Assembly (NCBI GenBank): GCA_045125095.1
Contig: JBGVMW010000042.1
Location: 1 to 5,699, forward strand
Source: JBGVMW01 sp045125095
GTDB taxonomy: Bacteria > Bacillota > Clostridia > Lachnospirales > Lachnospiraceae
Direction of reading: 5' to 3'
DNA: 5,699 nucleotides
The notes under the pieces are model-generated. The model was not told the DNA's origin. It saw only the letters and a list, made by a program, of their open reading frames with translations, and did no database searches. Below, in pieces: positions 1 through 5,263 of the stretch. Numbering within the stretch: position 1 is the stretch's first letter; every line of letters begins with the position of its first letter. The translations under genes were made by a program, and so were the position numbers.

Positions 1-4
1 CCAT

Positions 5-61
5 AGATCCTGGAATGCATCGACTCGCCAAAGAAGAAGATTCCGGGATCTCTTTCTTTTT
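5..61 (+). terminator. probable rho-independent terminator of a gene left of the window
   Basis: Bases 5-16 (AGATCCTGGAAT) pair with 40-51 (ATTCCGGGATCT) as a 12-bp stem with one wobble, T11 with G45. The T-rich stretch 51-61 (TCTTTCTTTTT) follows. The wobble pairs only in plus-strand RNA and the T-tract lies on the plus-strand 3' side, so it would end a plus-strand transcript entering from the left. The 23-base loop is long for a terminator, which keeps confidence moderate. No gene is visible in bases 1-119. On the minus strand the same dyad could also help end the transcript of the neighbouring surface-protein gene, but it has no T-tract in that direction. Confidence 0.4.
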
Positions 62-119
62 ATTCTCTGGTGACAGTATATCGGTTAATTCCGTGACAGG
101 CAATCAAATCAGTTGAAAG

Positions 120-746
120 TCAGGCTGAGAGGGGCGCAACATTAAATGTCTTGTCATTAACTGCGACATATAAAGCACTTGCACCATACGTCATGTTTTG
201 TGGTCTAACCAACACTTTACATTTGTATGTTTTTTTATTACTGCATTTCACTTTAATGGTGGTTGCACCACATTTTTTTGCAGATACAACTCCCTTTGAT
301 GAAACTGTAGCGACTTTTTTATTCGAGCTGCTCCATGAAACAGCTTTTGTTCCTGTAACTGAAAGTGTGTATGCTTTTCCTTTAGTTGCTTTTAACCCAC
401 TCCTTTTATTTATAACGATTTTTTTAGGTTTGGGTGGATTTTTGACAGCAACCTTGCATTTTAAAGTTTTTCCAGACACAGTGGCAGTTATAAGAGATAC
501 TCCCTTTGCTTTTGCAGTTACTACTCCATTTTTGTCCACTGTTGCAACTTTCTTGTTGGAGCTTTTCCAGCTCACCTTTTCATTGGTTCCAGTAACCACC
601 AAAGTTTCAGACGACCCTACATAAATACTAATTATTCCTTTGTTTATTTTAGCTTTACCTGCGGCTTCAATATTTGTTACTGGAACAACTGAAATAAATA
701 TTAACAACACCAAGAAAATACACAAAAGTTTTTTACTTCTCTCCAT
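120..746 (-). CDS. secreted protein with two bacterial Ig-like (BIG2) domains, under cyclic-di-GMP riboswitch control
   Basis: This encodes a 208-residue exported protein. Residues 1-29 form a signal peptide: a basic start, a hydrophobic core at 7-24, and a likely cut after the Ala-Ala at 28-29. Two tandem BIG2 domains follow at about 31-102 and 108-180. Each carries the family core of VSW, SSNKKVATV, then GVV[TS]AK and G (58-82 and 136-160). The domains are lysine-rich, and a 28-residue tail follows with no LPXTG motif or membrane anchor. BIG2 domains are common in adhesins and wall-associated proteins of Firmicutes, so a surface or matrix role is likely but the ligand is unknown. The ATG at 746 is chosen because AAAGGGG lies 8 bases upstream; a TTG at 764 in the same frame would fall inside the ribosome binding site region. 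Expression should require read-through of the riboswitch terminator just upstream. Two domains is short for a BIG2 adhesin, so it could be a remnant of a larger protein, although both ends look intact. Confidence 0.9.
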   Translation of the reverse strand: MERSKKLLCIFLVLLIFISVVPVTNIEAAGKAKINKGIISIYVGSSETLVVTGTNEKVSWKSSNKKVATVDKNGVVTAKAKGVSLITATVSGKTLKCKVAVKNPPKPKKIVINKRSGLKATKGKAYTLSVTGTKAVSWSSSNKKVATVSSKGVVSAKKCGATTIKVKCSNKKTYKCKVLVRPQNMTYGASALYVAVNDKTFNVAPLSA

Positions 747-762
747 AACATCTTCCCCTTTC

Positions 763-789
763 AAAAAAAGCTGACCGTACGGTCAGCTT
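763..789 (-). terminator. intrinsic terminator forming the riboswitch expression platform
   Basis: Read on the minus strand, 789-768 is a perfect 22-base palindrome: a 9-bp stem (AAGCTGACC / GGTCAGCTT) around the loop GTAC. Seven T residues follow at 769-763. The T-tract ends at the base where the Shine-Dalgarno region of the surface-protein gene begins (762-755), so no promoter can fit between terminator and gene. The hairpin must therefore be conditional. Its 5' arm (AGCTGAC, 788-782) can instead pair with GTCAGTT (817-811) in the aptamer 3' end, giving seven pairs with one G-U. This supplies a plausible antiterminator. Confidence 0.85.
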
Positions 790-799
790 CATCTTTTCA

Positions 800-892
800 T
801 CATAAAATGCAACTGACTGACATATTGTAAACAACTTAGTCTCTATAGCTTTGCGTAAGCAGGTTTTCACCTGTTTTGCCTTTATTTTATGA
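800..892 (-). promoter_or_regulatory. cyclic-di-GMP-I (GEMM-I) riboswitch aptamer
   Basis: All hallmarks of the class I cyclic-di-GMP aptamer appear in order on the minus strand. A 9-bp outer stem joins TCATAAAAT (892-884) to ATTTTATGA (808-800). Next is GGCAAA (880-875), then a stem CAGGT/ACCTG (873-869 with 864-860) capped by a GAAA tetraloop. ACGCAAAGC follows at 856-848. The last arm has GAC/GTC (841-839 with 821-819) flanking CTAAG and TAT, ending in CAGTCAGTTGC. The usual receptor CCUAAG/UAUGG is here ACUAAG/UAUGU, a compensated change that keeps the pairing for tetraloop docking. The G in GGCAAA fits cyclic-di-GMP rather than the cyclic GMP-AMP variants, as I recall the class rules. 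The aptamer starts 27 bases after the lipoprotein stop codon and leads into the terminator at 789-763. I see no convincing promoter of its own in that short gap. Confidence 0.93.
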
Positions 893-919
893 AATTTACT
901 GTATTGGCTTTTATCTTAA

Positions 920-1600
920 TTAATACTGTTCTCTCATTAGAGTGATAGTACCCAATTCGCCACCTCTAGTGTAAGTTGCTAATAAGGTCGTATTATCAGC
1001 TACATTAAGTTTTAAAGCACCGTTTAAGTTGCTTATAGTGTTATTGTCGTTTTTAAGACTTTCTACTTTGTCAAGAGTTACTCCATTAATAGACACTTTT
1101 GACAGGTCGATTTGATTTGAATACAAAATCATAGTTACTAATTCTTCACCACTGCCATCCTCTTTTAAGGAACTTATAGCTATGCTAACACTTCCGTCAG
1201 GTGTTTTGAAACTATCTATAACATAATCACTTCCAATGCTATATACAATTTCCCAGTTATTTTCTTCAATTAACGCAATCAGTTCATCTCTTTTTGATGT
1301 CATTGGAACATCAACACCACTGATGTTAATAACTACATCATCTTCACTTGCAAATATAAGTCCATCAGGCCCTAAAAATGGGTTTACTTCCTGTGAATCT
1401 TCTTCCTTTGAAGCATCTGCATTGTTCTCTGCAGCATCCACATCTTCTTTTAAATCTCCTGCCTCAGTTGTCGAATCAGACTTAGCAGCTGTTTCCGTCT
1501 GCTTATTATCTGCCACATTAGAACTGTCTGCTCCACAGCCTGCAAGTACACTGGCTGCCATTGTCATTGTCATAAGTAATACGATAATTTTCTTCTTCAT
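920..1600 (-). CDS. predicted lipoprotein of unknown function
   Basis: This encodes a 226-residue protein exported and lipidated at the cell surface. It has a lysine-rich start (MKKK), a hydrophobic stretch, and a clear lipobox L19-A20-G21-C22. A flexible linker rich in Asp, Glu, Asn and Ser follows to about residue 68. A compact mixed alpha/beta domain covers 70-226; it has no cysteine and I do not recognise it. The sequence KRDELIALIEENNWEIVY (near 105-122) looks like a helix followed by a strand. The start is the ATG at 1600, because AGGAG lies 8 bases upstream; an in-frame GTG at 1609 overlaps that site. The gene follows the small-protein gene with only 17 bases between them, so the two are almost certainly cotranscribed. 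No terminator lies directly after its stop codon, so its transcript would enter the riboswitch. Lipidation is well supported; the partner or ligand is unknown. Confidence 0.9.
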   Translation of the reverse strand: MKKKIIVLLMTMTMAASVLAGCGADSSNVADNKQTETAAKSDSTTEAGDLKEDVDAAENNADASKEEDSQEVNPFLGPDGLIFASEDDVVINISGVDVPMTSKRDELIALIEENNWEIVYSIGSDYVIDSFKTPDGSVSIAISSLKEDGSGEELVTMILYSNQIDLSKVSINGVTLDKVESLKNDNNTISNLNGALKLNVADNTTLLATYTRGGELGTITLMREQY

Positions 1601-1617
1601 AATCTTCACTCCTGTTT

Positions 1618-2136
1618 TTATTTTGTTTTTTCGTTAAACCAACTTTTTGCTTTTCCCATTCCGACTTTTGCCATGTCTTTAGCACACTCTGCTTCAATTC
1701 CTCTTATAAATGAAACCTTTGTCATATGACTGGCATTTGGAGCAGGCGGATTTTTTAGCTTTTCTTCAATTTTTTCAGAAACATTTCCAAGTGTCATATT
1801 TCTTTTTGCAACCATCATTTCCATCTGACAGTAATCAGCTATGTAATTGAAAAAATTGGCTTCTGACATATTTCCACTGACTGAAACATTATCCCCTACA
1901 TTCATGTTACAGAGCATATTCAAATACTCCGATTCATTTCCCAGTGTGGCATTTCTCTTTTCAATGGCTTTTAATGCCTTGTTTCTGTAAACATTGTTTG
2001 TGATTTTTGCTGCTGGTCCAGCTGCTAAAGCTGCATCCTTCATAAAGGAATCTCCAAATGATTCATTTCTGCTTCTTGTAATCTGCTTAATAAGAATTGT
2101 GCTTGGTGTATTTCCACTACGATTAAATAAACTCAT
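1618..2136 (-). CDS. small hypothetical protein with repeated N-x-[ST]-[FL]-G-[DN] motifs
   Basis: I do not recognise this 172-residue protein. It has no signal peptide or membrane helix and is probably cytoplasmic or peripheral. A short motif recurs at residues 24-29 (NESFGD), 62-67 (NATLGN) and 113-118 (NMTLGN), with a looser copy at 83-89. Three copies run on into GN-x-SE (66-70, 88-92, 117-121). The last two strict copies are preceded by KR and sit in otherwise helical, basic sequence (EKRNATLG, AKRNMTLG). A related NITFGD occurs in the membrane protein encoded next upstream. Residues 129-136 are proline-rich, and the C-terminus is basic with many alanines and lysines. The start is the ATG at 2136, seven bases after AAAGGAG; an ATG at 2142 is only one base from that site. 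It begins its own unit behind a copy of the putative sigma-dependent promoter and is followed 17 bases later by the lipoprotein gene. Confidence 0.85.
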   Translation of the reverse strand: MSLFNRSGNTPSTILIKQITRSRNESFGDSFMKDAALAAGPAAKITNNVYRNKALKAIEKRNATLGNESEYLNMLCNMNVGDNVSVSGNMSEANFFNYIADYCQMEMMVAKRNMTLGNVSEKIEEKLKNPPAPNASHMTKVSFIRGIEAECAKDMAKVGMGKAKSWFNEKTK

Positions 2137-2178
2137 AAACATTCTCCTTTTCTACTGTAATTGTTCGTTACAATAACT

Positions 2179-2207
2179 AGTTCTTTTGAAACTGAAAAAA
2201 GTTTTAT
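2179..2207 (-). promoter_or_regulatory. putative ECF promoter, copy A (small protein and lipoprotein unit)
   Basis: On the minus strand ATAAAAC (2207-2201) is followed by six T and, after exactly 17 bases, by GAACT (2183-2179). Spacing and wording match the copies before the sigma gene and before the two-gene membrane unit. The shared sequence extends upstream: CAT, six A, TAAAAC and five T are identical to copy B, and both copies begin at the preceding stop codon. The start codon lies 42 bases past the GAACT block. A weak dyad, ATTGT/ACAAT (2174-2160), lies in the presumed leader. The -35/-10 assignment follows the ECF pattern and is inference. Confidence 0.65.
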
Positions 2208-2223
2208 TTTTTATGAAAAAATT

Positions 2224-2859
2224 TTAATAATATGTAGTCGGAATATAAATGCTTGCCACTTCATCACGAAGACACTGGATTTCCTGCTCAATTTTCTGCT
2301 GTGCCTCTAACACCTGCTGATGCTTTACATCCTGTTCATATAAATTAAGCATCTCTTCTACGCTTCCGGCTCTTCCTGTCTCAAGATATTCCAAAAGCGT
2401 TCTCAAAGTCTCCGGATAAACATACTGAGGTGCAAGAAATGGAACTTCATTCTGCATTTTCTGTAAAATGGCATAGGCTTCATCATTCTTCTTTATGGCA
2501 ATAACCTCTGCATTTCCTACAGCTTCTTTTTTCTTTGTATATTCTTCTGATTTCATATAACGCTTCTTACTTTTTGCAAAAAATACATAAGCCGCATATG
2601 CCAGCACACACATTCCGATGCAGGAAAGAATAAACCAAATCGTTCCACCAGGCTTAATGCTTGTTCCAATCCAGAATATTGCTGTAATAGCTGCTTCTGG
2701 AATCATTGTTTTAATTCTGTCCCCGAATGTTATATTTAAGGCATTTTTTCTCATTGAAACTGTTGTAACAGCACTTCTGTAAGCACTTAAGGCTTTGTTA
2801 TATTCATTTTCATAGGAAAGTGCTGCCCTTATGTTCTGACTTAATCCATTTCCATCCAT
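2224..2859 (-). CDS. two-helix membrane protein with C-terminal coiled coil, unknown function
   Basis: This is a 211-residue membrane protein that I cannot name. Residues 1-50 are a soluble, helical N-terminal part containing NITFGD (42-47), the same motif repeated in the neighbouring small protein. Two membrane helices lie at about 52-68 and 73-94 with a tight turn (KPGG) between them. A basic stop (KSKKR, 96-100) follows, which puts both ends in the cytoplasm. The C-terminal half is charged and helical, with a likely coiled coil at about 178-205. Its stretch with P-x-Y, a leucine-rich helix, GRA and E-x-x-NLYE resembles, from memory, a motif seen in other unnamed Firmicute membrane proteins. 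The start is the ATG at 2859, with AGGAG (2873-2869) nine bases upstream; an ATG at 2868 touches that site. The AGGAG overlaps the TAG stop of the preceding gene and only 12 bases separate the two, so translation is probably coupled. Confidence 0.87.
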   Translation of the reverse strand: MDGNGLSQNIRAALSYENEYNKALSAYRSAVTTVSMRKNALNITFGDRIKTMIPEAAITAIFWIGTSIKPGGTIWFILSCIGMCVLAYAAYVFFAKSKKRYMKSEEYTKKKEAVGNAEVIAIKKNDEAYAILQKMQNEVPFLAPQYVYPETLRTLLEYLETGRAGSVEEMLNLYEQDVKHQQVLEAQQKIEQEIQCLRDEVASIYIPTTYY

Positions 2860-2871
2860 TATCTTCATCTC

Positions 2872-3216
2872 CTATTTGTATAATATTTTTTCTTCATCCG
2901 TTGTCTGCTCATCCAGTTCTGCCTCAAACTGTTTCGCCTTTTTCTTTGCAAGAAGTGGAAGTATGATTGCCACAATAACAATAATTCCATAGCTTGCAAT
3001 AAAAGTGCAGATATTAGTTGAATAACTTAGGTCATCGCTTGTTTCCATTACCGTCTTTAACATATTAGGAAGTGACATCAAACTGCCAGCTAATACAATA
3101 GCTTCTACGATAAATACCTTTTTTATCAGCTTTTTCTTTTTCTGCAGCTCCTCAATCATCAGCGCCAGCTGTTCTTCCCTACCTGATGCATTTTCAAATT
3201 TCTGCTGATTTAACAT
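2872..3216 (-). CDS. small two-helix membrane protein, unknown function
   Basis: This 114-residue protein has a charged helical N-terminus with a lysine cluster (26-33), a first membrane segment at about 34-52, and a short acidic loop with METSDDLS (57-64). A second membrane segment spans about 70-89, followed by KKKAK and an acidic cytoplasmic tail. The positive-inside rule puts both ends in the cytoplasm and about 17 residues outside. The start at 3216 is supported by GAGGA about seven bases upstream. It is the first gene of a two-gene unit with the next membrane protein, lying behind putative promoter copy B. It has no zinc-binding His/Cys motif of classical anti-sigma factors. A role in holding or sensing for the neighbouring sigma factor is possible only from its position. 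The family is not recognised. Confidence 0.85.
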   Translation of the reverse strand: MLNQQKFENASGREEQLALMIEELQKKKKLIKKVFIVEAIVLAGSLMSLPNMLKTVMETSDDLSYSTNICTFIASYGIIVIVAIILPLLAKKKAKQFEAELDEQTTDEEKILYK

Positions 3217-3252
3217 ATATAAATCCTCGCTTTCTTAACTTTTATAATAGTA

Positions 3253-3281
3253 AGTTCATCGTTCGAACGAAAAAGTTTTAT
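3253..3281 (-). promoter_or_regulatory. putative ECF promoter, copy B (membrane protein pair)
   Basis: ATAAAAC (3281-3275), five T, and GAACT (3257-3253) occur with 17 bases between the C and the G, as in copies A and C. The -10 side reads TGAACTTA, close to copy C. The spacer uniquely holds a perfect 12-bp palindrome, TCGTTCGAACGA (3270-3259). Upstream similarity to copy A starts at the sigma gene stop codon (3300). The start codon is 36 bases past the GAACT block. A vegetative-like TATTAT lies just downstream but has no fitting -35 partner. Confidence 0.68.
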
Positions 3282-3297
3282 TTTTTATGAAAAATTT

Positions 3298-4989
3298 TTA
3301 TTTTTTTAAAACGATTGGTTCAAAGCTTCCATCCTCTGTTCCATATGTGGTTGAATAGCTAAGTGTAATACTGCCATCATCATTTACATAAAGATAGCCC
3401 TGCATTCCAGAATCCCAATAAGATGTCCCTGTAAATGTTGCAATTCCATTATGCATATACACCCAGTCACCATCTGTTATAATTCCATCTATTCTGTCTC
3501 CGCCATCATATGTGATTTCAAAATTCATACTAAACGAATTAGAATCTACATTACTGATTGTTAATGTATATTCACCGTCATTAGCAACATAGGTTCCTTC
3601 CTCTGGCATCCTGTCCTGAATTGTTCCGTCAGACGCAGCTTTTGTTAATATTACAGCCGAACCTTCCCACATAATGTCCCACACTTCGCCTGACGAATTC
3701 TGTTCTGAGCCAGCAAAACGAATGGAATTGTCACGCATAAACATGAGATTTCCAAACCATCTGTTTCCTAGATTTGATGTTCCGTCAATTGAAGCAATTC
3801 CTTCTGACTTATTCAAAGAAGTAAAATTAATTACCTCTTCTTCTCCGTTGTCAGGATTTGTATATTTAAGCTCCATGTCAAAGGTTGCTGTTCTATAATC
3901 TTCTACTGTTGCATTTGTTATGCTGATAGAATATGGACCATATTTATACAATCCTTCCATCGGAACAGATTCATTGTAAATAGACAGTTCTTCCGTCTCA
4001 GTTACTTCTGTTTCAGTTTGTGTTTCTTCTACCGTATTATCTTCTGAAACTAATTCCTGCTTATTATCCTCTTCTTTATTTTCTTCTTCGACTACTGTTA
4101 CAGGTTCTTTTGGTGAATGATTCATATTAATTGCAACCGCCGCTGTAATTCCACCTGCTGTTAAAAGTGCCACAGCTACAATTCCAAGTTTTATTCCCAG
4201 TCCTGCTTTTGCTGCTGTAGCAGCTGTCGTACCAGCCACTGTTCCTGCAGATGCAGAAGCACTTCCACCTGCCATAGCTGCAGATGCCATCTTAATTCCA
4301 AGACTGTTACACGATGCAGCATAAACATTTTCGACTGCCTGTACTGGCATTTTGTATACTGGCTCTGCAAAAAGTCCTTTGAAAGCAAGAAGCAGAATTG
4401 CCGGAGAAACAGAACACAGCTTGTATCTGTTCTGCTTTTCATGTGCTTCCACTTTTTCTTTTAAGAATTTCTTTGCATAATTAAGTCGGCTCTTAATAGT
4501 ATTTGAGGAACATTCGCACACTCTTGCAATATCATCAATCTTCATATTGTCATAGTAGAAAGCCATAACAGCCATTCTCTGTAACTCTGGAAGTTCTTCA
4601 ATCATTCCTTTCACTATATCAGCTGTCGCCTGTTGTTCTACCGCCTGTTCTGGAGTAGCCTCACCAGATTCCATTTCATCAAATAAGTAATCTTGTTCTT
4701 CTCCTGTAAGTAATTCTTTCTTCTTATTGAAGATTCGCATTCCCTGTCTATACACAATGCCTCCTAACCAAGCATAGACATTATTTACATCTTCAATAGA
4801 CCCAATCCCTTTATAAGCCTGAATGTATGTCTCCTGTGTTAAATCTAATGCATCCTCTTCATCATGCATGACATACTTTGCCTTTGCATATACGTAGGAA
4901 TATGTCTGCTCATAAAATGTTGCAAAAGCAGTTTCATCTTTTGCCTGCATCCTTTCAACTGCATCTTTTAATTCTTTTGTTACTGCCAT
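3298..4989 (-). CDS. membrane-tethered ECF sigma factor with two extracellular beta-rich repeats
   Basis: This encodes a 563-residue fusion protein. Residues 1-185 are an ECF sigma factor. Region 2 spans about 22-88 (including DEEDALDLTQETYIQAY at 43-59 and a WLGGI helix) and region 4 about 123-180, with the helix-turn-helix at 149-179 (IDDIARVCECSSNTIKSRL). A low-complexity Ala/Gly/Ser stretch follows (about 225-260), then one membrane helix at about 264-287. Next is a very acidic Glu/Thr linker (295-335) and an outside region (336-563). The outside part is two tandem repeats, each opening with EG-x-Y, a YSISIT or YTLTIS strand and an NF/TF-x-ME/FE strand (345-450 and 464-563). A usual ECF sigma is about 160-200 residues and soluble, so the anchor and exterior make this a one-protein sensor-regulator. 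The start is taken at the ATG at 4989; an ATG at 5001 directly abuts the AAAAAAGG site. It probably acts on its own promoter and the two downstream units. Release by proteolysis is possible but not shown. Confidence 0.94.
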   Translation of the reverse strand: MAVTKELKDAVERMQAKDETAFATFYEQTYSYVYAKAKYVMHDEEDALDLTQETYIQAYKGIGSIEDVNNVYAWLGGIVYRQGMRIFNKKKELLTGEEQDYLFDEMESGEATPEQAVEQQATADIVKGMIEELPELQRMAVMAFYYDNMKIDDIARVCECSSNTIKSRLNYAKKFLKEKVEAHEKQNRYKLCSVSPAILLLAFKGLFAEPVYKMPVQAVENVYAASCNSLGIKMASAAMAGGSASASAGTVAGTTAATAAKAGLGIKLGIVAVALLTAGGITAAVAINMNHSPKEPVTVVEEENKEEDNKQELVSEDNTVEETQTETEVTETEELSIYNESVPMEGLYKYGPYSISITNATVEDYRTATFDMELKYTNPDNGEEEVINFTSLNKSEGIASIDGTSNLGNRWFGNLMFMRDNSIRFAGSEQNSSGEVWDIMWEGSAVILTKAASDGTIQDRMPEEGTYVANDGEYTLTISNVDSNSFSMNFEITYDGGDRIDGIITDGDWVYMHNGIATFTGTSYWDSGMQGYLYVNDDGSITLSYSTTYGTEDGSFEPIVLKK

Positions 4990-5038
4990 AATAATGTCCA
5001 TCCTTTTTTCTTAGTCAGATTTACATCTGCTGTATAGA

Positions 5039-5067
5039 AGTTCATGTATATCTTAAAAAAGTTTTAT
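5039..5067 (-). promoter_or_regulatory. putative autoregulatory ECF promoter, copy C (sigma factor gene)
   Basis: ATAAAAC (5067-5061), six T, and GAACT (5043-5039) again have exactly 17 bases between the C and the G. TGAACTT is shared with copy B. The sigma gene start (4989) is 49 bases past the GAACT block. A small perfect hairpin, CAGAT/ATCTG (5029-5025 with 5020-5016), lies near the predicted 5' end of the transcript. ECF sigma factors commonly transcribe their own gene, so finding the motif here fits self-activation. Confidence 0.68.
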
Positions 5068-5135
5068 AAATTTTTATCTGCCTTATATTTTCTATTTTTT
5101 CACAGTACTTTCCTACTATATTGTATCACATCTTT

Positions 5136-5223
5136 ATTCCCAAGTCTATGGGAATTGTTACATTCCCAATTCTTTGGCAATTCACATTTCTTTGGGAATT
5201 TTCAATTCTTTGGGATGGCAATA
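5136..5223. repeat. 18-bp-period tandem repeat with TTCCCAA/TTGGGAA inverted elements
   Basis: Three units with an exact 18-base step start at 5170, 5188 and 5206, each opening with TTCTTTGG[CG]A. A fourth, diverged unit starts at 5144 (GTCTATGGGAATT) and is offset by an extra eight bases. Two copies of ATTCCC (5136-5141 and 5162-5167) face the GGGAAT or GGCAAT half-sites, making dyads such as ATTCCC-N8-GGGAAT (5136-5155). The array lies between the divergent sigma and Xre genes and ends about 40 bases before the Xre start codon. Period and position suit an array of binding sites, perhaps for the Xre protein itself, but this is inference. No confident promoter for the Xre gene is seen. Confidence 0.75.
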
Positions 5224-5263
5224 GAATTAATAGACAAGAATAAGATGAAAGGAGGCAGCTGCT

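Noticed and set aside
151..624. Plus-strand open frame of 157 codons opposite the BIG2 gene
   Set aside because: It is an antisense shadow of a gene with a signal peptide, recognisable domains and a good ribosome binding site. It has none of these itself.
768..789. Palindrome containing GACCGTACGGTC read as a TetR-family operator
   Set aside because: The arms are followed by seven T on the minus strand and preceded by a cyclic-di-GMP aptamer, so a riboswitch terminator explains it better. A dual role cannot be excluded.
1236..1637. Plus-strand open frame opposite the lipoprotein gene
   Set aside because: It has no ribosome binding site. Its serine- and alanine-rich product mirrors the acidic linker codons of the lipoprotein.
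2194..3300. The shared AT-rich stretches after the stop codons at 2224 and 3298 as a mobile repeat element
   Set aside because: The two 32-33-base copies lack inverted ends or target duplications, and the part also shared with the third site is the bipartite promoter itself. A promoter duplicated with its upstream flank explains them.
4191..4442. Minus-strand frame of 83 codons inside the sigma gene
   Set aside because: It is an out-of-frame reading of the sigma linker, rich in Gln and Leu from repeated GCAGC/CTG codons, with no initiation signal.
5136..5223. The tandem array as a CRISPR
   Set aside because: The 18-base units are directly adjacent with no unique spacers of 30 or more bases, and no cas genes are present.
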